Assembly: GCA_965194375.1 (NCBI GenBank)
Contig: CBDAEL010000002.1
DNA: 64,000 nt
DNA from: Tabrizicola_A aquatica
GTDB lineage: Bacteria; Pseudomonadota; Alphaproteobacteria; Rhodobacterales; Rhodobacteraceae
Strand: one strand, 5' to 3'
Shown piece after piece: positions 1 to 7,564 of this stretch; position 1 is the first letter of the stretch; the number at the start of each line of letters is the position of its first letter. The notes beneath the pieces were generated by a model that ran no database searches, was not told where the DNA came from, and saw nothing but the letters and a program-made list of their open reading frames with translations. A program made the position numbers and the translations under genes.

Positions 1-688
1 GATTGTTGATTGTGTGGTCGAGGCGATTTGACACTGCACCAAGCTGACTACGTTGTTTGTTGACAGATGCAATCGCAGTATCAAGTGCTGTGATAGATGC
101 GAGGCTTTGTGCCGCAGTACCAACCTTGATAGTAGCGGCATCAACCTTCACCGCATCAGCGCCAAGAGCGGTGCTGCTGATTTTCTTGATCGTGACTTCA
201 ATCTGGTCAGATGCCGCCGTGTCGCCAGCACCAATGTGGAACTTGAACTTGCCTGTGGTGCCACCTGTCTCATCAAGCAACTGCGTGTTTGCCCAAGTTG
301 TGACAGCGCCAATGCGGTCAATTTCAGCTGTTAGCGCAGTAAGTTCATCCTGGATGGCGGTCCTATCAGCAGCCAGGTTGGTATCGTTCGCTGCTTGAAC
401 AGACAGCTCCCGCATGCGCTGCAAGATGTTCACAACTTCGTCATGCGCGCCTTCGGCGGTGTCGATCATCGCCTGGGCGTCCGCAGCATTGCGGATCGCT
501 TGGTTGGTGCCACGAATTTCCGACGTCATACGCGACGCGATCGCCACGCCAGCCGCATCGTCCGCAGCAGTGTTGATGCGCTTGCCAGTCGACAGTCGCT
601 CCATCGACGTTTCCATCGACTTGTTCACGCCAGACGCAGCAGCAGACGCCATCAGCGCGCCAATGTTGGTGTTGATTTGCAGTGCCAT
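1..688 (-). CDS. fliC: Flagellin, C-terminus cut by window edge
   Basis: Flagellar filament subunit, exported through the flagellar type III apparatus. Translating the minus strand from ATG at 688 gives 229 open residues. They begin MALQINTNIGALMASAAASG and carry the conserved D0/D1 segment LSTGKRINTAADDAAGVAIA (about 34-53) and LQRMRELSVQAAND. The reading frame is still open at base 1. The last visible residues (ASVNKQRSQLGAVSNRLDHTI) already belong to the C-terminal D1 helix, so the variable D2/D3 region is almost absent and the full protein should be only about 275-280 residues. A GAAAGGG ribosome site precedes the start. A sigma-54-like promoter lies about 150 bp upstream. Confidence 0.95.
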   Translation of the reverse strand, partial: MALQINTNIGALMASAAASGVNKSMETSMERLSTGKRINTAADDAAGVAIASRMTSEIRGTNQAIRNAADAQAMIDTAEGAHDEVVNILQRMRELSVQAANDTNLAADRTAIQDELTALTAEIDRIGAVTTWANTQLLDETGGTTGKFKFHIGAGDTAASDQIEVTIKKISSTALGADAVKVDAATIKVGTAAQSLASITALDTAIASVNKQRSQLGAVSNRLDHTINN

Positions 689-781
689 TTTTCAGCCCTT
701 TCACAGATCTGGGGTTCACCCGTTCCGGTTTCTCTCATCGCGCCCCACCAGACGCTCATCAAGGTAAACGGCGCATTCTGG

Positions 782-808
782 AAAAGTTTAATCCTATGGG
801 GTGATAAT
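782..808 (+). promoter_or_regulatory. Possible sigma-28 (FliA) promoter toward rpoN
   Basis: AAAAGTTT, an 11-base spacer, then GTGATAAT closely resembles the enterobacterial FliA consensus TAAAGTTT-N11-GCCGATAA. It points toward rpoN and would leave a leader of about 210 nt. It could be chance, because the fliC/rpoN intergenic region is AT-rich here and alphaproteobacterial FliA sites are less well defined. Confidence 0.25.
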
Positions 809-835
809 CTTGAGAAAGGCGAAAACGAGACTGCC

Positions 836-852
836 AGCGAGAATCTTGCCAC
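836..852 (-). promoter_or_regulatory. Sigma-54 promoter candidate for fliC
   Basis: Minus-strand GTGGCAAGATTCTCGCT keeps the GG-N10-GC spacing and most of the consensus YTGGCACGNNNNTTGCW. Transcription would start near 824 and give a leader of about 135 nt before fliC. In some related bacteria fliC depends on sigma-28 instead, so this is an inference. Confidence 0.5.
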
Positions 853-984
853 CTGCAACCAGGCTGCATGACGGGTTTCTGACAGAACGGTTTGGATCTC
901 TGATTTCTGACGATTCCAAATATTTAACAAGGCCTTAAACCGTCAATTACCTGACGCACACCTGTCAAACAGAAAATTAGGAAA

Positions 985-1001
985 AGGGCGCTTTCGCTGC
1001 C
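985..1001 (+). promoter_or_regulatory. Weak sigma-54 promoter candidate before rpoN
   Basis: AGGGCGCTTTCGCTGCC has GG and GC ten bases apart and ends 28 bp before the rpoN start. The flanking bases agree only partly with the consensus. If real, it would let this sigma factor drive its own gene. Confidence 0.3.
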
Positions 1002-1029
1002 AAACTGCCTGCAGCACACGGGGGTTTGC

Positions 1030-2481
1030 ATGAAATTAGCGGGGGCACATCAACTTCGGCAGAAGCAATCTGTCGTGATTACAGCTCAGCTGCAGCAAGC
1101 GATCAGCCTGCTGACGATGACAAATATTGAACTGAGCGCCTATCTCGAGAGCCAAGCAGAAGAGAACCCGTTTCTGGATTGCGACCCCGCAGTTGAGACA
1201 ACCGCCGAACTGCCAGCGGCTGTCGAAGCGGTCGATATGACAAAAGGCGAAACCGCAGCCGATGGCCCTATCCGCGATAGCGACTATGACAATCAGTTTG
1301 AAACCGGTGTGATTGAGGTTGGCCGCGGAACCAAACTCGGCCCACGGGATGATGACGGTTTTGATCCGCTTAGTCTGCAAGCCACCGAAGACCCCTCGCT
1401 GTACGCCCACCTGACCGCCGAGATGTTGAAAATCGGTTTTTCCGCAGAAGACAGGCTAATCGCGCAACGCTTGATCGAAGCTGTCGAGCTGTCAGGCTGG
1501 CTTGGCCAGAAAGTTGCGGACATCGCGGCAATTCTTATGGTTGCAGTGGACCACGTCGAGCGAGTTCTCGCGCAGTTGCAAGAGATTGAGCCGGCGGGCC
1601 TGTTCGCGCGCGACCTGCGTGATTGTCTGCGCCTGCAGGCACGAGATCGCGGCATGTTAAAACCCGACTTCATTGTGCTGCTCGACAATCTATCGCTTTT
1701 GGCCGATGGCGATCTTAAACGCCTTCGCAAGCTTGCCAATGTCACGCCTGAGCGTATGTCAGAAATGCTGCGGCAACTGCGCGCGCTTGACCCAAAACCC
1801 GGAACACGATTTGCCGGGCGCTCAGATCCGATCCAACCCCCTGACTTGATTGTGACACGCGCACCCGACGGTTGGAAGGTTGAACTCAATCACTCAACAC
1901 TACCGGCGATCCGCGTGCACAAGGGCTATGCAAAACAGATGATGCAAACCGGCAGACGCGATCTGCCGTCTGCAAATTTCATCACAGAGCGAATTGCAAG
2001 TGCGCGCTGGCTGGACCGTGCCATTGCACAACGCAATGACACAACGCTCCGCGTCGGCGCCGCAATCGTGCAGCAGCAACAAGACTTCTTTGAACGTGGC
2101 GTGGCATTCCTGAAACCACTGGTTCTGAGAGATGTCGCTGACGCAATTGCTATGCACGAATCTACAATTAGCCGGGTTACAGCCAATCTCATGATGGCAA
2201 CTCCTCAGGGCACCTTCCGTCTCAAGGACTTCTTCTCTGCCGCGATCACAGCAGATGGGAATGAAGATGGAGAAGCTGCGACCGCAATCCGGCACAAGCT
2301 GAAGAAGTTGATCGACAGCGAGGCTATCGGAAATCCGCTATCCGACGACACTCTGGTTAAAATGCTCGGCGGAACGGGGATACGAATTGCACGTCGAACC
2401 GTCGCGAAATACCGCGAGAAGCTGAACATCCCGTCCTCTTTTGAACGCAAACGCCAAGCGACCCTGTCCGGAATGCTTTAA
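1030..2481 (+). CDS. rpoN: RNA polymerase sigma-54 factor, flagellar copy (RpoN2-like)
   Basis: Alternative sigma factor that binds -24/-12 promoters and needs an AAA+ activator to open DNA. The 483 residues show the glutamine-rich activator-contact region (about 10-50), the core-binding region (about 120-260), a helix-turn-helix near 365-385 and the RpoN box ARRTVAKYRE at 454-463. Start ATG follows GGGGGTTTGC. It lies between fliC and flagellar genes. This fits a second, flagellum-dedicated rpoN copy as in Rhodobacter sphaeroides, where several RpoN paralogues are partner-specific. That specialisation is inferred from position and from the matching promoters in this window. Its 3' end overlaps the convergent gene at 2478 by four bases. 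Confidence 0.95.
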   Translation: MKLAGAHQLRQKQSVVITAQLQQAISLLTMTNIELSAYLESQAEENPFLDCDPAVETTAELPAAVEAVDMTKGETAADGPIRDSDYDNQFETGVIEVGRGTKLGPRDDDGFDPLSLQATEDPSLYAHLTAEMLKIGFSAEDRLIAQRLIEAVELSGWLGQKVADIAAILMVAVDHVERVLAQLQEIEPAGLFARDLRDCLRLQARDRGMLKPDFIVLLDNLSLLADGDLKRLRKLANVTPERMSEMLRQLRALDPKPGTRFAGRSDPIQPPDLIVTRAPDGWKVELNHSTLPAIRVHKGYAKQMMQTGRRDLPSANFITERIASARWLDRAIAQRNDTTLRVGAAIVQQQQDFFERGVAFLKPLVLRDVADAIAMHESTISRVTANLMMATPQGTFRLKDFFSAAITADGNEDGEAATAIRHKLKKLIDSEAIGNPLSDDTLVKMLGGTGIRIARRTVAKYREKLNIPSSFERKRQATLSGML

Positions 2482-2822
2482 CCGCACGCCAGTTCACGCA
2501 GCAAGGTTTGGTGTGCCATTGGCGAACGATCAATGCAGGCGCGCAATTGTTCGGCACAGAACACGCGCAATCGCGTCGGGCCATGTGCGACCCCCAGACT
2601 GGACCATTGGCCATGTGAGAGTAAGTCGTCCATTCCGATCAATTGCCCACTCACCATAGATCGTGAGCTTCGCTGGCCGAATGGCGAGAAGGTCAAAATG
2701 TTCCCCTTCTCAATCAGGAAGATCGAACTGATTGGCGAACCAGGCAGGAACAAAACCTCGCCGTGAACAAGCGCTAACTGATCCAGATGAATGATCGCAT
2801 CGTGGCGCAAAGCCTTGGTCAT
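2478..2822 (-). CDS. Small cyclic-nucleotide-binding-like protein B (no DNA-binding domain)
   Basis: A 114-residue protein starting MTKALRHDAIIHLDQ. The stretch VHGEVLFLPGSPISSIFLIEKGNILTF, then GQLIGMDDLL, reads like the beta-roll of a Crp/Fnr cNMP-binding domain (roll glycines, then the phosphate-cassette area). The Arg/Glu ligand pair is not clearly present and no helix-turn-helix follows. Its ATG overlaps the stop of the preceding gene as ATGA, so the two are translationally coupled. It is last in the unit that starts at 4898 and meets rpoN tail to tail. Function unknown; a regulatory or scaffold role in motility is a guess. Confidence 0.7.
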   Translation of the reverse strand: MTKALRHDAIIHLDQLALVHGEVLFLPGSPISSIFLIEKGNILTFSPFGQRSSRSMVSGQLIGMDDLLSHGQWSSLGVAHGPTRLRVFCAEQLRACIDRSPMAHQTLLRELACG

Positions 2823-3184
2823 GATCGGCCATCCGCAACGCGCGCCGCCAGTCTCTCGATCGAGATGGTTCGGGCCAATAGCCATGTCAAGGAAGACTGA
2901 CTCGTAAGGTGATCGCGGAAGTCTTCTCGAGGTATCACCAAAACCCGAGAGGGCAACTTCGCGACGATCAGATCTTGATATTGATCAGCGGCGAAGAATT
3001 CTATCGGTTGGAGGATGCTTCCGCGGGCATAGGTGCGTCGGCAGATCGGGTCATAAACACGACCATGCAAGACGATTAACAATCGATCCGTCGCCACTTC
3101 GCGAGACAGCACAATCTGACCTGGGCGATAGTCTTGTTGCAGATAGACGTCCAATGGGAGGCTGTTAACTAGGTCAAAAAACAA
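2819..3184 (-). CDS. Small cyclic-nucleotide-binding-like protein A
   Basis: About 121 residues resembling a cNMP-binding beta-roll: YRPGQIVLSREVATDRLLIVLHG, then RGSILQPIEFFAADQYQDLI, PSRVLVIPREDF and a terminal helix SLTWLLARTISIERLAARV. It has no DNA-binding domain. No ATG is available. TTG at 3184 has a strong GGGAGAGAGGGAGGG ribosome site just upstream, while the longer reading from TTG at 3211 would place that site inside the gene, so 3184 is preferred. The stop overlaps the start of the next, similar half-size gene. The pair may act as a heterodimer, resembling a split Crp-type sensor. Function not known. Confidence 0.65.
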   Translation of the reverse strand: MFFDLVNSLPLDVYLQQDYRPGQIVLSREVATDRLLIVLHGRVYDPICRRTYARGSILQPIEFFAADQYQDLIVAKLPSRVLVIPREDFRDHLTSQSSLTWLLARTISIERLAARVADGRS

Positions 3185-3245
3185 CGCAGGCCCTCCCTCT
3201 CTCCCAGTCAAAACGACGGAAGCAAGAAAACCTTTAGCCGAAGAA

Positions 3246-4061
3246 CTACGTTTTCCGCGTTACTGCCGCATCAGACTGGAGCTTCTTCTTCCGACGCCTG
3301 ACTTTCTCTCCTGAGAAACGCAAATCAGCATCAAACTGGCGGGCGATCGCCCGTGCGTCCATCTCCGACGTTGCCGCGAGAACCATCCAAAAGTATTTCT
3401 CTTCAAACAGTTGGTACGATCGAAGCAAGTTGAACTGAGCCTGCTTCGTGTACACGCACACCAAAATGTAAACAGCGATAAAGAGAAGCCAGTGGGTCAG
3501 TAACGTGATTGAGTAGATCAAGATGACACCAATCATCGGATAAACAAGCCGATGGTTCAGCATCCACAGCAATGGCGCGATACTCGCTAACGGATCTTCC
3601 TTGAGCTGATGCAAACCAGCGTTGCGGTAGATATCTTTGAAAACTTCGAAGTTCAGATATGTTTCCTTCGGCTCAAAGTTCAGTGACTGAAATTCATCAA
3701 CTATCTTCAAGCTCTCGTCCGCCGATGAAAAGTCATAGCGAGCAACCAAGGGCTGATCAAACATCAGGTTAAAAAAGGTTCCTTCACGCCAGAATGTAAG
3801 GAGGAAAGACGAGACTCTCTCGTTATACTCGTCCTCCTCCGAGCTTTCATCGACCTGATCCTCACCAGAAAAAACGGTCCGCAGCTGAGTTGCATCACCA
3901 GCGAACATGTTTCCGTCCACAGCGACGAGTACATCACCCTGCTTCAATCGAAACGCACGGGCCTGACGGCCAAGGCCGGTCTTTTGCAGTTTTAGGAACT
4001 GCGGCATCGTTCTGGCCTGCAGGTCCTCGTCTTGTGGCTGTGCATCATCCATTGCAGTCAT
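3246..4061 (-). CDS. PDZ-like membrane protein of the flagellar locus, unknown function
   Basis: 271 residues that I do not recognise as a named family. Residues 38-64 (LKQGDVLVAVDGNMF...LRTVF) resemble a PDZ-type peptide-binding loop. An acidic stretch (DESSEEDEY, 71-79) follows, then a hydrophobic hairpin or long membrane segment at about 172-204, and a very basic tail (GEKVRRRKKKLQ). It starts four bases after the stop of the bitopic coiled-coil gene and so belongs to the same sigma-54-driven unit. The context suggests a motor-associated or motility-control role, but nothing in the sequence proves it. Confidence 0.75.
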   Translation of the reverse strand: MTAMDDAQPQDEDLQARTMPQFLKLQKTGLGRQARAFRLKQGDVLVAVDGNMFAGDATQLRTVFSGEDQVDESSEEDEYNERVSSFLLTFWREGTFFNLMFDQPLVARYDFSSADESLKIVDEFQSLNFEPKETYLNFEVFKDIYRNAGLHQLKEDPLASIAPLLWMLNHRLVYPMIGVILIYSITLLTHWLLFIAVYILVCVYTKQAQFNLLRSYQLFEEKYFWMVLAATSEMDARAIARQFDADLRFSGEKVRRRKKKLQSDAAVTRKT

Positions 4062-4064
4062 GCA

Positions 4065-4898
4065 TCATGGAAATTTGATCATGTCATCAGTGGGATTGGC
4101 GGGAGCGGAGTTCGCTTTTTGCTTGGGCTTAGTTGCAGCCGCGCTAGAAGGTTGCTTCTGCGGTTTCATGCCGTTGATTTTTGCGGTGATCTCAGCCTGC
4201 GTTAGCAAAATCTTCTGAAGTGACGCAATGATTTCCTCAACCTGCGCTTGCTTTAGGCCTGGAACCGGCGCCGCAGCATCGGCAGCGCCTGACCCCGCAG
4301 TACCGCCCATGAGAGAGAGGATCTGAGCCGAAGTCTGGGTCAGGTCTGTCAGCATCTGATCGCCAGCCTTGGTCTGCGTTGCGATACCGGTATTCACCTC
4401 GTCAACAACAGATCGACTGAATTGCGATACCGAATTTACAAGCTGCTCCTCTAATGCGGCCAATTTCGCATTGAGATCAGACTGATTGCCAGAGACCTTC
4501 TCATCAAGCCCTGTAACCGCTTGAGCGGTTGAACCAGCAGTAGCAGATATCTCGCCAAGCTTGCCGGTCATATCCTCAACAGAGGATAAAGCCGCTGTCA
4601 GCTTATCAACATTCTCAGCAAATATTACCAAGGCTTCCAGTGAAGTGTTGTTGGCCGTTTCCATGCCAGAGAGTGTCTTGTAATAAATGACCGATGCCCC
4701 CAACAAGGACACCACCGCACCCGCTAACGCGCTCGCGAAGACAATGGTGACTTTCCGATAGACCCGCTTCATATCTTCCCTGACGACACCATTCTCGACC
4801 CTGATCCGATCGAACTCGCTTGCGGCGCTGGTCGCCATGTCAGCGGCATCAAGCGCAATCTTGATGCTGTCTTCCACATTTGTGGTCATCTCACTCAT
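4065..4898 (-). CDS. Bitopic coiled-coil membrane protein, possible flagellar motor accessory (MotF-like?)
   Basis: 277 residues: a cytoplasmic helical N-terminus (1-48), one membrane span at about 50-72 (VTIVFASALAGAVVSLLGAS), then a long low-complexity, helix-rich part with a Ser/Thr/Ala heptad character like a chemoreceptor stalk, and a Pro/Ala/Lys tail. The ATG at 4898 has CCGGAGCC upstream. The longer frame to 4967 would run into the promoter at 4961-4977 and is rejected. R. sphaeroides Fla1 has a bitopic motor protein, MotF, near rpoN2/fliC. From memory the layout is similar, but I cannot confirm homology by sequence. A chemoreceptor is unlikely because no signalling hairpin is present. 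Confidence 0.75.
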   Translation of the reverse strand: MSEMTTNVEDSIKIALDAADMATSAASEFDRIRVENGVVREDMKRVYRKVTIVFASALAGAVVSLLGASVIYYKTLSGMETANNTSLEALVIFAENVDKLTAALSSVEDMTGKLGEISATAGSTAQAVTGLDEKVSGNQSDLNAKLAALEEQLVNSVSQFSRSVVDEVNTGIATQTKAGDQMLTDLTQTSAQILSLMGGTAGSGAADAAAPVPGLKQAQVEEIIASLQKILLTQAEITAKINGMKPQKQPSSAAATKPKQKANSAPANPTDDMIKFP

Positions 4899-4960
4899 GT
4901 TCTGGCTCCGGGTGCCCGAGAGGGAACTTGTTTTTTCAAGGGCACATGCTGACGATATGC

Positions 4961-4977
4961 AGCACAATTCGTGCCAA
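4961..4977 (-). promoter_or_regulatory. Sigma-54 promoter for the unknown four-gene unit
   Basis: Minus-strand TTGGCACGAATTGTGCT matches YTGGCACGNNNNTTGCW except for one base in the -12 element and keeps GG-N10-GC. The inferred start near 4950 leaves about 50 nt before the ATG at 4898. It places the four genes 4898 to 2478 under the flagellar sigma-54 system. Confidence 0.8.
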
Positions 4978-5101
4978 CAATCGTGAGTGAACTAAAACTT
5001 ACAAACATTCCCAATCCATATTCCTACAGAGCATTGCCTAAACAAGGCGCGGCATCATCCGAACTGTGTTCGACACTCTCAGCAGCTTTGGTTGGCAATC
5101 G

Positions 5102-5323
5102 TCACAGCTTCTTTCGAAGAAGGTTGGCGAGAATATCTGCAATCACAAACCGAAACGCGGCAATGATGCACAGCGCTCCAGATGCAGAGAGTCCAAATGT
5201 GCGAAAGCTAAATTCGGAGCTCTGATCTCCCAGCGCTTGGAAGACAAGCCAAAGCCCGAAGCAGAAGAACACAACCGACGAGATCATATCGCCCGTTGAA
5301 CGTTTGGCCGAGTGTTTTGCCAT
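5102..5323 (-). CDS. Small two-span membrane protein after flhB
   Basis: 73 residues, MAKHSAKRSTGDMISS..., with two hydrophobic segments (about 13-32 and 44-66) and a basic end (LLRKKL). The ATG at 5323 lies one base after the flhB stop, so it is probably translated with flhB. The longer frame to 5356 would lie inside flhB. I do not recognise the family. The position suggests a flagellar export or membrane-assembly accessory, unproven. Confidence 0.65.
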   Translation of the reverse strand: MAKHSAKRSTGDMISSVVFFCFGLWLVFQALGDQSSEFSFRTFGLSASGALCIIAAFRFVIADILANLLRKKL

Positions 5324-5324
5324 G

Positions 5325-6479
5325 TTATCGCTCCGCCTGAGCTGCTGGACGTCCATCTTCGGTAAACATCAAATCCACGGGAACATCTACATCCGGCTCC
5401 GAAACAGCCTCACCGCGATCTAGTCGATAAATGTAAGCAAGCACCGTCGCAACTGCGCTGTAGAGCCGATCATTAATCTCTTGGCCAATATCACCGGTAA
5501 AATAAATTGCTCGTGCAAGCAACGGGCTACGGAAGACGGTAATGCCGGCTTGCTGACCCTTCTCGATAATCTTCTCTGCAAGCCTTCCACGCCCCATAGC
5601 AATGATTTTTGGTGCACCCTTGTCACCTGGTGCATACCGTAGCGCGACAGCAAAGTGAGTTGGGTTGGTGATAATCGCGGTCGCTTGGTCAATGTCATTC
5701 AGTGCAGCGGCTGCCTTTGCTGTTCGTCTGCTGGCCTCAATCTGAATGCGTCGAATTCGAGCCTTCACCTCCGGCGAGCCTTCAGAGTCTTTGTTTTCAT
5801 CCTTAAGATCCTGAATACTCATGCGAAGTTTATTGATGTGTGTGTAATGGGAGTAGGCATAGTCAAGCGCGGCGATGCATGCCAGAACCACAAGAAGTGA
5901 GCTCACCAAAAGGACCAAGTCACCCGTGATCTGCAGGATCGTCCAGTCGAGTGAGGCGTGAACCAAATCCAGCGTCTTGGGCAAGACTTGCCAAATCAAG
6001 AACGCACTTGCGCCCCCCAATGCGCCAACTTTCAAGACTGCTTTGACAAGCTCAACCAGCCCATGAACTGAGAACATCCGCTTGAGTCCTGCGAAGGGGT
6101 CAATTCGACTGGCCTTGAACTCCAGATTTTTAGGAACGAAGTGAAGGCCACCAACGGCTGTTTGCGTGGCGAATGTCACCACCAAAATTGGAACCGCAAC
6201 AACCAGAGAGAGGATTAGGAAGTCGGAGAGCGCGGACGTTATGTTCTGAAGTATCTGATCCTGCAGGTCTTCTGCGGACGAAAGCATGAAGTAGCCACGC
6301 CAGATATCAAGCAGGCTTGGCATCACGGCTCCAAGCCCGAGCACAAAAATGAGGCCAGTTATCAGTGAGGTGAAAACAAACATCTCTTTGGAAGATAGGA
6401 CTTGTCCATCTTCGAGCGCCTTTTCAATGCGCCGCTGAGACGGTTCCTCTGTCTTTTCTTGGCTATCGTCCTCAGCCAC
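5325..6479 (-). CDS. flhB: Flagellar type III export switch protein FlhB
   Basis: Export-gate component that switches substrate specificity from rod/hook to filament proteins by autocleavage. The N-terminus VAEDDSQEKTEEPSQRRIEKA, four membrane segments in the first ~220 residues and a cytoplasmic domain are visible. The cleavage motif is seen as IITNPTHFAVALRY (NPTH). The start is GTG at 6479 with AGGAGG six bases upstream. The longer reading to 6503 adds a non-homologous tail. It overlaps fliR by eight bases. At about 384 residues it has the usual length. Confidence 0.95.
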   Translation of the reverse strand: MAEDDSQEKTEEPSQRRIEKALEDGQVLSSKEMFVFTSLITGLIFVLGLGAVMPSLLDIWRGYFMLSSAEDLQDQILQNITSALSDFLILSLVVAVPILVVTFATQTAVGGLHFVPKNLEFKASRIDPFAGLKRMFSVHGLVELVKAVLKVGALGGASAFLIWQVLPKTLDLVHASLDWTILQITGDLVLLVSSLLVVLACIAALDYAYSHYTHINKLRMSIQDLKDENKDSEGSPEVKARIRRIQIEASRRTAKAAAALNDIDQATAIITNPTHFAVALRYAPGDKGAPKIIAMGRGRLAEKIIEKGQQAGITVFRSPLLARAIYFTGDIGQEINDRLYSAVATVLAYIYRLDRGEAVSEPDVDVPVDLMFTEDGRPAAQAER

Positions 6480-7293
6480 CCTTAGCCTCCTGCAGCAAGA
6501 CACTTAATCCAAGCAAAATTTGCTCCGCCAGATCTACGAATGCAGCCCCCAAATGGGGCACTGATAGGAACAGGATCAGGAACACCGAAACGAGCGTTAT
6601 GGGAAAGCCAAACGAGAATAGATTCAACGTAGGAGCCGATCTTGTGATGATACCAATAGCGATGTTTAGGAGCGTCATCAGCGAAACAATTGGGAGCATG
6701 ATCTTTGTTGCCGATATCAGCATGTCACGCATTGCCCAACTTCCTGCATCGAACAACGCAGCCAGATTCACATCCGCGCCGATTGGCAGCGCCTCATAGC
6801 TTTGGATAATCGCGACCAACGCGACCAGATGACCATTCACCGATAGGAAGACGGCGGTCAGAAACATTGAAAGGATCTGAGAAATGACGGGCGTAGCGCC
6901 GCCTGAATTCGGATCGACTTGGGTGGCGAATGAGAGGCCCGAAGTCGCAGATATCTGCTCGCCTGCGAGCACGACAGATGAAAAAAGAACTGTCATGGTC
7001 ATTCCGGCGCACAGCCCAATCAAGATCTCTTGCATGATAAGCGATACGATCGACAGATCGTTCATCTCGCTAAGTTGAGGTGCCGCCACGCGACCCATCA
7101 ACGAGAAGGTGATCGCGCAAGTCGCAACAATCCGCACTGTAACCACCACACTTCGAGCGCCAAAAAACGGTGCCGAAAGTAGAAATGCCCCAATCCGAAG
7201 TGACAGGATCATGAACTGCAGAGCCAGGTCATACAGACCCTGAATGTTCACGCCCGGAAGACCACCTTCTGACATAGCACCAAGCAAGGTCAT
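6472..7293 (-). CDS. fliR: Flagellar export gate protein FliR
   Basis: Inner-membrane part of the FliPQR export gate. 273 residues with six or so hydrophobic segments and typical FliR elements: RIGAFLLSAPFFGARSV near the N-terminus, SFATQVDPNSGGATPVISQ in the middle, and RSAPTLNLFSFGFPIT later. The ATG overlaps the fliQ stop as ATGA, and the end overlaps flhB, which gives tight translational coupling. Confidence 0.95.
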   Translation of the reverse strand: MTLLGAMSEGGLPGVNIQGLYDLALQFMILSLRIGAFLLSAPFFGARSVVVTVRIVATCAITFSLMGRVAAPQLSEMNDLSIVSLIMQEILIGLCAGMTMTVLFSSVVLAGEQISATSGLSFATQVDPNSGGATPVISQILSMFLTAVFLSVNGHLVALVAIIQSYEALPIGADVNLAALFDAGSWAMRDMLISATKIMLPIVSLMTLLNIAIGIITRSAPTLNLFSFGFPITLVSVFLILFLSVPHLGAAFVDLAEQILLGLSVLLQEAKGG

Positions 7294-7556
7294 TGGATGT
7301 ACCGAATTTCTTCAAAAATGTAGGCGAAGTAGTCGGCTAAACCTGAGAGGACATAGCCAGACAACAAGGCGAAAACGCCCAGAACAATAACAAGTTTCGG
7401 GACAAAGGACAAAGTCTGCTCGTTAATTGATGTTGCCGCTTGAATCACGCCAATCACCAAGCCAACGGCCAGCGCTGCACCAAGGACAGGCCCAGCCGCC
7501 ATAATGATCTGCCAGAAGGCCATTCGAAGATATTCAACGTTGTTATCAAACTCCAT
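7290..7556 (-). CDS. fliQ: Flagellar export gate protein FliQ
   Basis: 88-residue membrane protein with two hydrophobic helices and the family motif VGLVIGVIQAATSINEQTLSF, followed by FVPKLVIVLGVF. It forms the export gate with FliP and FliR. The ATG at 7556 (MEFDNNVEYLRMAFWQ) gives the normal family length; the upstream extension to 7613 overlaps fliP and is rejected. The stop overlaps the fliR start. Confidence 0.95.
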   Translation of the reverse strand: MEFDNNVEYLRMAFWQIIMAAGPVLGAALAVGLVIGVIQAATSINEQTLSFVPKLVIVLGVFALLSGYVLSGLADYFAYIFEEIRYIQ

Positions 7557-7564
7557 CTCCACAC

